Shown here piece after piece: positions 11,276 to 23,500 of a stretch of 64,000 nt of DNA. This DNA comes from Anticarsia gemmatalis (Eukaryota; Arthropoda; Insecta; Lepidoptera; Erebidae): NCBI RefSeq assembly GCF_050436995.1, contig NC_134751.1:4030001-4094000 (forward strand). Direction: 5' to 3'. Position numbers and translations under genes: made by a program. Position 1 is the first letter of the stretch. Each line of letters begins with the position of its first letter. The notes beneath the pieces are model-generated. The model ran no database searches, was not told the origin of the DNA, and saw nothing but the letters and a program-made list of their open reading frames with translations.

Positions 11276-11473
11276 ATTCCATATGCCGACATTTTCCGGA
11301 TATACAAGGCAATTGGTTTGTTTCATTTCATAAGTGTTCGGTGAATCACTGGAGTGTCAATAAACAAATCAATACACGTCATTGTCTGAGTTTACATAAG
11401 AAGTGGATATGCCTATAGAAGTACTATATAAATAATTATCACAAGATTAACAAATTAAAGTCGTACCTAATAT

Positions 11474-11685
11474 AAGGTCGGGTAAAAAGTCTTTTCGCAT
11501 TATAGTATGTATGAACTTGCAATAAAATCTTTTTGGCTTCAAAAATCACAAATGAGTACACGGTTCACTAGTTTTCTTTCAGTGAGCTCGTGAGGTACCC
11601 AAATATCGAGTTTTTTTATGTAGAGAAAAGATTTCATTACAAGTTCATACATACTATAATGCGAAAAGACTTTTTCCCCGACCTA
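11474..11685 (+). mobile_element. Mariner-like MITE, copy 1
   Basis: About 212 bp with ~40-bp terminal inverted repeats: 'aggtcgggtaaaaagtcttt' at the left mirrors 'aaagactttttccccgacct' at the right, and 'tatagtatgtatgaactt' is mirrored too. Internal 'gctcgtgaggtacccaaata' is shared with the copy at 26188-26398. TA flanks fit a Tc1/mariner element. No transposase. Confidence 0.8.
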
Positions 11686-12359
11686 ATATTTTTGTAGATT
11701 CTGAGAACTTGTCGCATTGGCGTATGTTGTAAAATGTTGTCACGGTATTGTTTTTATGAAAGTTTTTACCTACTTACAATATTTTTTTAAAGTAAATCAT
11801 GATACTTAAATACGAACCTGTGTCATAGTTAATTAGTTGGCTATACGAATCTATACTTCCATACCCACATGATTAATTCGACAGTCTATGCATAAGTGCG
11901 ATATAAATAAGATGCGCAGAAATATAGGTAGGTAAAGATCGGAAAACAAACATAGGCTAGGTACGCATTCATGTTACAAAAATAATTTCTTTCGAAACTG
12001 AATAAGAGGAAAGAATATTGTCTGCGAGCGGAGACAGACACGTGAGAGTCAGGTAGTTATAAAATAATATTTCAATGTTTTAAACATTGATCACACTTAT
12101 AACCAAAACAAACGGATTTAAGGTACCGTAATAAATAAAAGTGTGTAAGAATCGCCGCTGCCGAGGACGCTCCCAGGGGGTGTAGTCCGAGTGTTTACAT
12201 ACATAACGATACCTCTCACTTTGTTGAACAACTCCCGGGAACATGCAACAAACTGTAAATGCCAGAGGTCATGAGACTGCAGCTTTAGTGCAAATAATGC
12301 TATTAAGATAACAATACTAGTATGTGACGGTGTGACTTTGAATGACAGAGGAATAGCAT

Positions 12360-12695
12360 AATAAGAGATCGTTGTGGATTGAAAGAAAATGTATTGGCAA
12401 GGATTGGGAAAGCGTTGCTGATGGTTTGGTCATGTAGAGAAAATGAAGGAATGTAGTTTAACGGTTAACATTTACTTTGCGGATATAAATGAAAATTAAG
12501 ATCGCGCCCTCGAAAGACATATAAGTACAGATCACATCGGCGATGTCTTAAAAAATGACACAGAACGGTAGTAAAAACGTAGTACCCGTAACCGGCGTGT
12601 TCTGTATGACAAGATGTTTGGATGTAAGTAAGGCAAAGGAAGTTTGTAAGGATAGTACCAAGTGGCGTTCTTTGGTCTATGCTATGTGAAAAAGG
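12360..12695 (+). mobile_element. LINE 3' coding remnant
   Basis: Two short conceptual peptides typical of the C-terminus of insect LINE polyproteins appear in order: W-F-G-H-V-E-K-M near 12420 and K-W-R-S-L-V near 12660, separated by frameshifts. Decayed. A minus-strand open frame at 12465-12698 is its shadow. Confidence 0.55.
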
Positions 12696-12765
12696 CATGA
12701 TACTATGTCTGAGTACTAATGGTCTGTGTTATTATCAATTGTGTATTAATACACTTTTATACATA

Positions 12766-13016
12766 CACTAGCTGACCTGCGCAACTTCGCTTGCGTCACA
12801 TAAGAGAGAATGGGTGAAATTTTTCCCCGTTTTTGTAGCTTTTTTACTGGTGCCCTGCTCCTATTGGTCGTAGCGTGATGATATATAGCCTATAGCCTTC
12901 CTCGATAAATGGGCTATTTAACACTGAAATAATCTTTCAAATCGGACCAGTAGTTCCAGAGATTAGCGCGTTCAAACAAACAAACAAACTCTTCAGCTTT
13001 ATAATATTAGTATAGA
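12766..13016 (+). repeat. Short interspersed repeat S1
   Basis: Near-complete S1 copy, intact from 'gcaacttcgcttgcgtcaca' to the terminal 'tataatattagtatagat'. Confidence 0.75.
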
Positions 13017-13124
13017 TAATTTCACGCCGGTTATTCCCAATCGTGTATGAAGAGTTGTAGATACCCACGTTCGCCAATCCAACAATGTTAGACCCATATT
13101 ATAATAAGAAGCGAGCCCCTATAA

Positions 13125-13335
13125 AAAAAACAAACCCGTTAATGTCCCACTGCTAGGCAAGGGTCTCCTCCTGTATTGAGGGAGGGGTAGGGCGCCGGTC
13201 AATTGCGGGTTGGGGACTTTGCATACCTTCAAGAACTGCTCTGAAGGACTCTCAGGCATGCAAGTGCATAGTGCATGTTTTCCTTCACCGTTGAAACAAG
13301 TGATAATATTATTTCTAACACACATAACTTCGAAG
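13125..13335 (-). repeat. SINE fragment, family T4 (reverse)
   Basis: Shares 'aatgtcccactgct', 'gggttggggactttgcat' and 'gtgataat...acacataacttcg' with the fuller copy at 16600-16915. From 13336 to about 13860 I see no gene, only AT-rich sequence. Confidence 0.55.
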
Positions 13336-13859
13336 AATCATTGATGTGTTGCCATTTATGTCGTTAATAAAAGTATATCAATATTACAATGCAAAAGTCT
13401 GTTACGGTTTCACAGTAACATCGACATTCGTGGAAAGCATCGAGATAATTGAAGAATAATAAAGAACACGAATCACTCAAAGGCTACTTTGAACTAAGTC
13501 TACAGTAAACACCTGCCATTGGCATCATTCAATGAGGCTCTATCAAGGCTTTCGTGTGTATATCGTTCAAGTTCCAGCGTAATCCCTATTTTACCGACGC
13601 ACAGTAAATTTGCCAGCCCATTCACTTTATTTATGGGCGAAGAGTAATCGAAATGGTGTTCGAATGTTTGATCGGTAGAACATTGTTGGCACGTTTTACG
13701 TGAACTTTATGGGTGTAAAATGTAACTATAGCAGAATGATTTACCAGTAAAATAATTGTAGAATCAAAAATAATGGTCATTATATGACCAAACATGTTTT
13801 CAATTAACTTAAGCCCTGAGCTGATTCGGGGAGAGTACCCTTGCCGGCAGTCTGGCAGT

Positions 13860-14140
13860 AATAAGATATCAATTACTTGTTTGCGGCGCCCATAGCTAGT
13901 TGCGCTTACCGATCGGTAAACGATCTGTGGGTTAAGTAAACCTTGGCGCGGTCATTCCATAGGTGGGTGAACACATAGTGGTATTTGAACTGGGCATTTG
14001 ACCTCCGTGCTTCAGAGGTCATGTAAAAAGTCGGTCCCTGTGGTTGTTTCAGCCCGGAGAAAAGTCAAAAGTCACGTCAAAAGCCTTCGGGCTGCTTGAA
14101 CAACTTTGACACTATGTTGACCACTAACTACATGACGAAT
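13860..14140 (+). repeat. Interspersed repeat family L
   Basis: Longest copy of the family also seen at 2052-2215 and 27965-28065, recognisable by 'cggtaaacgatctgtgggtt' and 'aggtgggtg'. From 14141 to about 15020 nothing recognisable: AT-rich, with a 63-codon minus-strand open frame lacking support. Confidence 0.5.
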
Positions 14141-15019
14141 AAAATCTATTATGTTGACCCCCTGTAGGTTTCACTTTTTACACTTGGACCTCGCAACTTA
14201 TTTCTTTAGTTCAACAAGGATTCTATACTTTGTCTTTTTGTAAAATTTCACTCATTCGAGAAAACTTGAATCGAATTAAACATTTTAAAGTTTATATTGA
14301 CCATGTATTTAAGTGAACTTTTTAGTTTTAAAATAGTAATAACACGTTTTAAACATTCATTATTATCATTATATTATCTAATAGTGTAAGATTATCGCCA
14401 AGGAGCATTTTACCTTATAATCCATAGGTAACGCTAGCTGTCGACACAAACATCGTCATTAATACGTACAGCTAAAATTCCTACCACTCATATCCAAGTA
14501 GTTTATTAAGAGTGCGGTATTCTATCAGCGTGTATAGAAAAACATTCGCCTTTATTCCAGACACATAATAATGAACAAAGAAAAGCCAACTTAATGATCT
14601 CCCGTCTCTTAGAGCTATGTGGAATATTCCGTATCAGTTGAATGATCACCAATACGCTTCGCAATATCGAAATACCTTCGCCGTGGCATGCGCTCAATAG
14701 TTCTGTATTAATATCATCCTTAATTACTAGACGTGGTTGACACTTACACGTGCTTCACGGTCTTTAAACTCAAGTTAAAGTTAAGATATAGAAACTATAA
14801 TCTTGCAGAATTTTTAAAACGTACGTCTGTTTTCTTTACATGTTGATACTGTTTAGTTTTTTTACAAGATGCTTATATTATTAGGTACAGCCTAATGTAA
14901 GAACATTTAAGGACATCAAATTGATAATTATTAAATCGCATTTCAAATTCCGCGTATCCAAATAATTATTAAAAAAGAGTTACGTGTGCTAAAAACTATT
15001 GTTTATACAAATAACGTTC

Positions 15020-15330
15020 GTGGTACACCAAAAGGACGATTTCACATAACTATCGACTATCAACAACCGGCTAGCTATCCATATTATCCGTTATATTATA
15101 ATCTTATTCCTAACACAGAAGTTTAAAAGCGAGCCCATAGTTGGCTCGATAGACATATTCAGCATTACCGAGTTTCGAGAGTGACATTTTAGATTTACAG
15201 AACAATTAGTTCCTTCGGTATACGCTAAAGGCGCTAATCAGATTTTCATACAAAATTTCTCGATAACTAGCCGGTTGTCAAAAGTCGATGTGTGTCGGTG
15301 ACGAGTGGTAGAGAATCAAGCTACTGTTCG
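15020..15330 (+). mobile_element. MITE family M copy
   Basis: Carries 'tatcgactatcaacaaccgg', 'gctaaaggcgctaatcagat', 'tttcatacaaaatttctcga' and the end 'gtggtagagaatcaagctac'. It probably combines two partial copies. The open frame 15305-15553 starts in its end and has no recognisable product. Confidence 0.5.
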
Positions 15331-15759
15331 CGACCCAGTGTTTAAAATACGTCCAGTACGGTTGACGGTGGTCGAAGGAATGGTCACAAATTCGCATCGC
15401 AGCAATTCGTGTCGCAACTTTCTCCGATGCAAATTCGCATCCCAGTTTTGTGTTGAACTCGAACGTTCCTACGACATTCTAAACAGAGTTACAGAGGAAA
15501 ACACTAGACTTATTTCTAATTGTAATGATGTTATGATAAACGCAAACACTTAAAACCGCAAGAGCTCTCTAGTGACGTCATAGTTTTATTAGGTAGGTAC
15601 ATAATATAAAATGACGTTAGTTCCAACATGGTTGTTTAGCAGTCGAACTAATGCTACAAAAATATACTTGGTACTATGTGCTATACTATATATGCGGATT
15701 TCGGCTTGAAGCCAGGATCGCCATCGAACTAAATAAAACAAACAAGCTTAATTTCAATA

Positions 15760-16037
15760 TCTATACTAATATTATAAAGCTGAAGAGTTTGTTTGTTTGT
15801 TTGTTTGAACGCGCTAATCTTAGGAACTACTGATTATCAGATCAGATCAGAATACTGTCCGATTTGAAAAATTATTTCAGTGTTAGATAGCCCATTTAAC
15901 GAGGAAGGCTATAGGCTGTATATCATCACGCTACGACCAATAGGAGCAGAGTAACAGTATTAAATGTTACAAAACGGGGAAATTATGACCCATTCTCTCT
16001 TATATGACGCAAGTGGAGTTGTGCAAGTCAGCTAGTC
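15760..16037 (-). repeat. Short interspersed repeat S1 (reverse) with insertion
   Basis: Reversed S1. Relative to other copies it carries a small extra segment containing 'gatcagatcagaatac' near 15838-15855. From 16038 to 16435 I see nothing. Confidence 0.7.
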
Positions 16038-16435
16038 TATAAAAATATAATTCTCATAATAGTTATTCTATTATGTTCATTTACTTTACGTAATTTTAAT
16101 GTAGAAGGTCGACATTTAAAAATATTAAAGTCATTCGAATCAGTTAGTATTTAAATCTATCAAGAAAGAACTGAAAAAGTAAAGATTTGATGTAAATCGA
16201 AAAACAATAATTAATTGTCTATCAAATTGAAATGAAAAATGTGCTTAAGCTTGATAGATAAAATATTTACTAAGTTTGAGTTTGCTTCACTTTGGTAATC
16301 TTGTGTGGGGACGAATACTAGGGCTGGTAGGACTGAATAGTACAGAGTCGGATCACTTAAGTTGTAAACAACACACACAATCTACCTACCAATCGGCTAG
16401 CTATTAACAATTTTTTTTAGCCCCCATTAATAATT

Positions 16436-16915
16436 TTGTGTCTGTCTGTCTGTCTGTCTGTCTGTGTGTGTGTGTGTCAGTCTGTCTGTGGGATCATAAC
16501 TCCCAAACGGATGCAGTGATTTAAATTTAGTTTTTTTTTTTTAAATTATAGGTTACTTATGTGCGAGTGTTCTCAGACATAAATAATAATAATAAATTTA
16601 ACTCATTAATGTCCCACTGCTGGGCAAGGTTTTCCTCCCGTAATGAGGGTGAGGTTAGGTCTTGAATCCACCACGCTGGCCAAGTGCGGGTTGGGGACTT
16701 TGCATGCCTTCCATAAATTTTAAAGTATTAAACAAATTTTTGGCATGCAAGGTTTCCTCACGATGTTTTCCTTCACCGTTGGAGCATGTGATAATTATTT
16801 CTAATACACACATAACTTCGAAAAGTCATTAGTGTGTTACCTCGTGTTCGAACCTGCGGCCACTTGCGTGGGAGGTGTCAACTTATACCACTCGGCTATT
16901 ACTGCTTTGTTTTGT
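16436..16915 (-). repeat. (GTCT)n/(GT)n microsatellite and SINE family T4 (reverse)
   Basis: 16436-16495 is a (tgtc)n then (tg)n run. At 16600-16915 a SINE lies in reverse: on the minus strand an A-box-like 'agccgagtggtataagttga' and B-box-like 'ggttcgaacacg' precede a body with 'ccccaacccgcacttggcc'. This is the best reference copy of family T4 here. Confidence 0.65.
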
Positions 16916-18529
16916 TGCAGAAGTTGATGAAAAACGGTTGAGCCGTTAAAAAGTTGTAGGGGGTGAAAGTGAGGGGAGGAGAGGAAATTTACTCGGATGG
17001 GGTGTCAAATAGCTTCGTATGATGAGAAAGTTGATGGTAGGAATATTAGAACGGCTTAACCCAACTAGCCAATTTATAAAAAGTATGAAAAAAAGAATTA
17101 AGTATAAAATCGGAGGTTTAAAGTCCAACACCCGTTAGTTTTTCCGTTAAAATGACAATATGATGTCGCAAACAACGTCATTATGACCATTTAATATTAT
17201 TTCGTAGAAGAAAATTGTAATCGGAATCAAAACAAACTAAGGATGTAAAAAAAGGAATGAAAACTCAGAATGAAAGTAAAACGGGGAACGAAAAGTCGCC
17301 CTGTAGATTAGTATTATGTGAAGATTTTATTTAAGTATTACTAATATCTCAGGCTCTAATGTCACCGTTAATGGTGGACCTAGTATTTAAATATATAAAA
17401 AATACAGTTTTCCGAAAGAATCGACTAACAGACACGTCTCATCTCTATCATCAACAAGGCGAGCTCAAATGAAATCGTTTTAAATGAATTCCACTTCATC
17501 GATTGTTGCTCGTTCGTACTAATTAATGTGCCTAATGGTGAACAAATATCCGTTAGGAGGGTGTTCAGGACGTATTTGTATCGTTTACGTATAATTGATA
17601 ACCTACCCTTCAAACTGAGGTCTGTTGAGAGAATATGCAAAGATTTTCCAATTGAGTGACTTAACTCAAATTACTACAACACCTTTTGGTGTCTCTAACT
17701 ATCATATTCTTCGCTTTATATATAGACCGTTGCATTCTCCTAATTATTAGTGAGTTTTTTTAACCCCCAATTTCGATATTATATAATATTTCATTAAAAT
17801 AACAACATTATAAAGGATGATTATAATATGTTAAATATTGTTTAATGCAAACCTATAATTTTGGTTTGAGCAATCATCGTTTTACCGTAATTTCATTACA
17901 TCCTAGAAACATGGTGCAAAATAGTAATATATCATATTATTATGATACTAGCCTGTATAAATGTGCGAGCACAATCTGTCATTGAAGTGTAACATATTTA
18001 AAAACGTCGTACTCTGATTTTCGTATTTTCATCTGTAAACACACGTCGACGTTATTTCGATGTAATTAAAATTTCGCCGATGCTTCGTAAACACATCGTT
18101 TGAAACATTAATTTGTTTTGAAGTCCACGCCGCGCCGAAGCGCGGTCGATCGTCTGTATCGGGTGCCTCATAAGTCAAACATATTTATTGAACAGATACT
18201 AATATGTTTTGCGTACGGAAAATAAACCTTCCATATCGGTATTGGAAAATTCTGTATTTGTAATTAACGGGTTGGAAAATCATGTTTATAGATTCATGAA
18301 TATTTGCGCTACATGCGAAGAGTGAATGATTTCTCAGGGTCGCTGATAACCAAAATTAGAAGGTTATGGTTGCTATAGTTAGTTCAAAAATATTTACAAG
18401 TTAATAAATACCGACCAATCCATAGTCAATCTAAACTTTCTTATTGTTATGTATTATTATGAGACTACGAGAGCGCTTTTATTGTATTGACATTAGTTTA
18501 TTTAATTCGACGAAATCGACTCTGGTGAG
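16916..18529. other. Intergenic, no gene seen
   Basis: AT-rich. Short open frames (16946-17131 and 17425-17640, minus) are unsupported. A small GC-rich patch at 18125-18165 ('ccgcgccgaagcgcggtcga') includes a short palindrome but no recognisable gene. Confidence 0.45.
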
Positions 18530-18690
18530 TACATCGAATCTCTACCACTATCGACTGCCGACAACGGGCTAGGTATCGAAAAATGTTGTATGAATTGTGA
18601 TCAGCGCCTCTAGCGGACGGCGTAGAAACGATTTTTGCAGTGCATTTTAAATGTCACGACACTCGGTAGAACGGACTGCACATTATCATT
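18530..18690 (-). mobile_element. MITE family M copy
   Basis: Contains 'cgaatctctaccactatcga', 'tgatcagcgcctctagcgga' and 'cattttaaatgtca', the family M word order in reverse. Confidence 0.55.
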
Positions 18691-19194
18691 ACAGTTACAT
18701 GCACATAGCACAGCTGTATGTGCCCATTTTTCTTAAAATGCAATCTTAATAATAGGTTGACATCGGGCAAATAGCTATCATGTGGTGTTAGTGCTTACCA
18801 AAAATTTTCATCGAAACTTATCATTATTAATTTTTATCAATTACGGTTTTATTTTCTTTTTAAATATACACAAGGAACTCAGGCAACAATGCCTTCCAAC
18901 AACAAGTGTCTAGAAATGAACGCCCTTATGTGTCAAATAGAATATAGAATATAGAATAATGATAGTATCAGTGTGTGGAGGCGATATTAAGTGAATACAC
19001 TGTTCATATTGTAGTGTCGATGATGTTAGATGTGTACGCCGATAATTGACATCATAATATCGAAGCATTAATAAGATTTTTTCAGAATCTAATCAACGAA
19101 TACTGCGCTCATGAAATAAAATTGTCTCATGTTGTCTATTCATGTTTGTAAATAAAGCACATATTCGCTCGATATTCGTGCTAATATAATAATA

Positions 19195-19395
19195 TGTTCT
19201 ACTAATAAATGCGAAAGTTTGTGAGGATAGATTTATATATGTAAGTTTGTTTGTTACTCTTTCACGAGAAACTACTGGACAGATTTTAATGAAATTTGGT
19301 ACACTGGTGGCTTATGAGCTGGATTAACACAGTATACTTTGGAAAATCTTATTAAGCGGATGAAATCGCAGGCAGAAGTTAGTTTAAAATAATAC
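19195..19395 (+). repeat. LINE-tail type repeat
   Basis: Runs from 'ttctactaataaatgcgaaa' to 'aagcggatgaaatcgcaggc', a common type of lepidopteran retroelement tail, related to 8370-8670. Non-coding. Confidence 0.55.
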
Positions 19396-19589
19396 TAAAG
19401 ATATACGTTATTTGTCATTCGATCTTTGATCTTGAATGAGCCACTCGTCGGCAGTTCACAGATAACAATCAAACAAACTCTGAAGGGCTTCAAGGGCAAG
19501 CTTCGGCATAATTGTAAGGAGTTGTACTAAGGGCAGAACTTGAGTGAGAAGGCACTCAACGCTAGCTCAAGGTCCATTCTCTGATGAGT

Positions 19590-19690
19590 TTCAGTAGCGC
19601 AATTCCGTACAACTATCGACGAGTATCGACAACCGCCTAGCTATCAAGAAATTTTGTATGAAAAATTTATTAGCGCCGTATTCTTTTCTA
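19590..19690 (-). mobile_element. MITE family M fragment
   Basis: Starts 'cagtagcgcaattccgtaca' and includes 'tatcgacaaccgcctagcta' and 'tattagcgcc'. The far end is missing. Confidence 0.5.
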
Positions 19691-19734
19691 CCAAACGATA
19701 AAGTAGTAGAAATCTTAATCAGTATTTTTATTTG

Positions 19735-20265
19735 CTAGGGCGCGCTTTGGGGCAATGTGCAATGGAGAATGTTACTACTTAGGTATGCCAAATCGCTTTA
19801 ACTCAGTAAAGCCTGTACATGTACATGAATACTAGTTTTCGTTTTAGTCAAAAATACCAAGTAGATTTGATTTTACAAGCAGTTTCGAAAAATATCAAGT
19901 CCCGCAACAGCGTGACGTCATATTACACCGCGCCGCGCGGGCCGCGTCCCGCTTAGTATCAAGTCTCCAGCCGTAGATGTATTAGCTTGTGCAGTATTTT
20001 GTTGTGTTTTCGTCCGTTTATTACATTTATACTGTATAATAGTAAATATTATTAAAAAGGACTGTATGAGCCAGACTTAGCGTAATGTACAATGACGTCA
20101 CACCGTCACCGTGCGGTTACAACTTGATTTACTTATAAATCGGAAACTAATTGACGTATCAAAGTAATTCTTTCACTAGTATTTTTTATTTTTAACAGAG
20201 AAAATGGAGTGCTAATCATCAAAATTTGTTAACATTCTCCATTCGAACAGAATCAAAATCGAAGT
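19735..20265. mobile_element. Probable foldback element with paired TGACGTCA palindromes
   Basis: Inverted similarities occur at both ends ('ggagaatgtta' near 19763; 'taacattctcc' near 20231) and inside. TGACGTCA at 19913-19920 and 20093-20100 lies in mirrored contexts, with 'atatcaagtcccgcaac' on one side mirrored by 'gtgcggttacaacttga' on the other. A GC-rich centre (19930-19975) separates them. I read this as a decayed foldback MITE rather than a cyclic-AMP-responsive promoter. Confidence 0.45.
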
Positions 20266-20548
20266 ACTATAGTGCAATTTGAAACTCGACATTTTCTTTA
20301 TAGTTAGAAACCATGCATAGAAGTGCTTATCAGATTTCCCTACATATTTTGTGATAGCAAGCCGGCTCTCAGTAGCTGTAGTGTATCCCGATAGCTACTG
20401 GATTGAAGATGCTCCAAAATTATGCGAATCTGATACACTCGGCACCCGGCTTATAATAAACTTCAAGAAAATAACAAAATATGATGAAAAGTACATTTTA
20501 TTTATTCGTATTTATATTCTGAATTTTGCCGTCATAAACAATGTTTGC

Positions 20549-23500
20549 TTAATAGCAAACACAGTCGTTATTCGAACACTCTCCAACCAGGTGATTGGAT
20601 AGTAGACACTTTTTACTGCAGTCTGTGGGATCGCAGGTGACCGGCTTGTTTAGATTACCTGTAAAACATATACCATTAACATATTACAGCTGCCACTAGG
20701 TTCGATTTCCACGTGAAAACAGTTACAGTAGTAGTTCCATCCAAAAATAGTTGTTGCGGCTCCAGCCGTACTTTGTACCCCTCAATTGTTTCGTTACGTT
20801 AATGTCTTTACAACATAAGACATTTTATTGTGCAATAGTTGTCTGTTGAACGCATAAAATTAAAAATTAAATTTACCTTTAACGAGTTGTTCTTGCTTTA
20901 CCGAAGAATTTTCTAAAGCTTTGGTAGTACTTTCGTTATTTATGTTAGGATCTAAAACAACAAAACATTAGTCATAACCGAAATTCTTAACTCTATATTC
21001 GTCAGAATAGTGTACGTTTAAACGAGATTCCTGGAAGCATTTTGCGGTTTTTTTAACTTCTGCCATTCCGTCGAATGGAATAGAACTCGCCACTCAATTA
21101 CAAATGTAAAATGAAAGAAATAAAAAAGTATCTTAAAAACAAATGTAATACGCTACTTATGCTACATTAAGCATTTTTATTTAGGAAATTATAATAAAAT
21201 AAGAAAAAATAAGAAATTCTAATTATAAAATTACCTAGACAGTTAGTTCTTACAGAATTCGCTATGGGCGCTGACTTTGACATATAACATGCTATGTTAC
21301 ACAGTAGGTAGGTATGTACGCATTAGACAGAAGAAATAGAAATTATAATTTTATTTTTACATACCTTCTTCTTTCAAGCATTTGCATTTGTTGTTGACAC
21401 AAGATCCATTTTGTATGCCCAGTATACTGCAAACATTCGCGCAAGATTTTGCGTGGCAGCCATGTTGAAAGGTGAGATCTGCCGACTTAATAGGCATTTC
21501 TGCAACATTTACAATAATAATATTAATTAAACTTGATGATTTCTTGATATTATGTGTGTATTAGGAATAATTATAATTATCTGTTGCTCCAACGTAACGG
21601 TGAAATAAAACATCGTGAAACAACCTTCCGTGCTTAAGAGTTCTTTTGGAACAGTTCTTGAAGGTATGCAAAGTCCCCAATCCGCAATTGGCCAGCGTGG
21701 TGGAATCGAGGCCTAACCTTACTAACTCATTACGGGGAAGACCCCTGCCCAGCAGTGGTACAGTGGTTGGTTATATTTATTTATTTTTAATGTGTTACGG
21801 CTAGACAAGGGTCTCTTCCCGGAATGAGGAAAGGATTACGCATTGAGATCACTTAGTTCTAGCAGCAAAGGAAAAAATCGTGATGCAAGCTTGCATGCCT
21901 CCTCATCAAAAATCCTCATTTCTTAGAACAGTTATTGAAAGTATTGTTATTGTATTGTTCATTGTGGTCGTCCTGGCCGATTTCGGCCACGGCGGCCAGT
22001 TTCAGTTTGTTTATTGTGGCCAAGTGTGAGCACAGTACACAGGTACACTCTCTATTTCTTTACTCTCATAGTCTGGTGGGACGGCTAAACCGACACAACC
22101 AGAGAGAGATCAAGCGCAGGGCCGACGGCTTTACGTGCTCTCCGAGGCACGAAGGTTTACGACCTCATTTGACCTCAACTTCCTAACTCCGAGCAATCTC
22201 TGAGATTTTTTTAACAGAAAACTCAGAAAACACTTTTTGGCCCGACCCAGGCTTCGAACCCGAGATCTCTTGCGCGGCAGTCGCATACGCTACTGACCGC
22301 ATAGCATATGACCAAATTTTCATTCTAAATGGAGACCGTAGCCCAGCAGTAAGATAATGATTACTTGTTTATTACATAAATGCATTACGAGGACAACACG
22401 ATTGCTTCTCTTGCCTACCAAGACCTGTCTAAATAAAATAAAGTTTAAAATAAATGACAATATTGATTATTCCTTACCAGCTTTCGGTTTAGGATATTTG
22501 CACATGCAGGTATCTAAAAAGCAGTAGCCGCCTAAGAAGCCAATTGTTCTGCAGTAAGAATAACACGAGTTCCACTCACAAGATCCCAATGACCTAGACT
22601 CCAGAAGTTCAGATTGGGGCTCTAAAAGCAGAAGAAAACACAGATAAGGTAGCATTGAAGACAGACCTGACATTGTTAATTTCGAGAATTACCGTGATAT
22701 TTTAATGAAAGGGCTCCTACACACAGTGCCGGCGGCATTGTTTCTAACATTCGAGCGAGGGCTTCAAGCATTTGACAGCTCTGCGCGGCATGTACCGGCG
22801 GCCTTGCTGCTTGCATGTGTGTAGCAACCATAAGTTTGTTCTCGTTATATTGTAATGTAGGGTTGATCTCGCTTAGACTAATCTACTCTACGATGTCCCA
22901 CAACTCACTTGGATTCGGCTTAGGGTATTTGCATATGCAGAACTCATCTAGGTAGCAGATGCCAGTAATAAATCCAATTGACCAACAATAGGTTTTACAC
23001 TGGGACAAATCACACTCTCTCGATAGTTTGGATACCGCTACTCCCAATTCAGAACCTTAAAACAAAAGTATTATCTTTATCTTTTATATATAAAGCTTTG
23101 TGAGTATTTCAGCCATTTTAACTCTAGCCCCCTATTGCATGGCACTAACATTGAAATGGCAAAACGTGAATGTATCACATATACCACTGCCTACATTTTC
23201 AGGTACAACAGTCGTGATGACAAATCAGCCTAGCCTTTATTCCAATTATGTTGGAGTTGGCGACTGCCTATCGGACCTCTACAACCCAGTTACCTGGTTT
23301 TTAACACGATTCCTTTCGATAAGACTGGTTGTCAGACTTTCAAGCTTCTGACTACTGTCATAGATCTTTGAAAATGACAGCCGGGACCCACAATTTATCG
23401 TGCCTTCTAAAACACTGAGGAATGTATAAATGGTCTTCCATCCACAGAACAACCTTGGCAAGCGTAACTTATCCTCAGAGATCGGTCCGCGCGGCTGTTG

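Noticed and set aside
14506..14697. Minus-strand frame with several cysteines, considered as another CS-alpha-beta peptide
   Set aside because: Cysteine spacing does not match (no C-x3-C with a later C-x-C) and there is no signal peptide.
19913..20100. Two TGACGTCA sites as a cyclic-AMP-responsive gene promoter
   Set aside because: Their flanks are inverted copies of each other and no exon follows, so a foldback element fits better.
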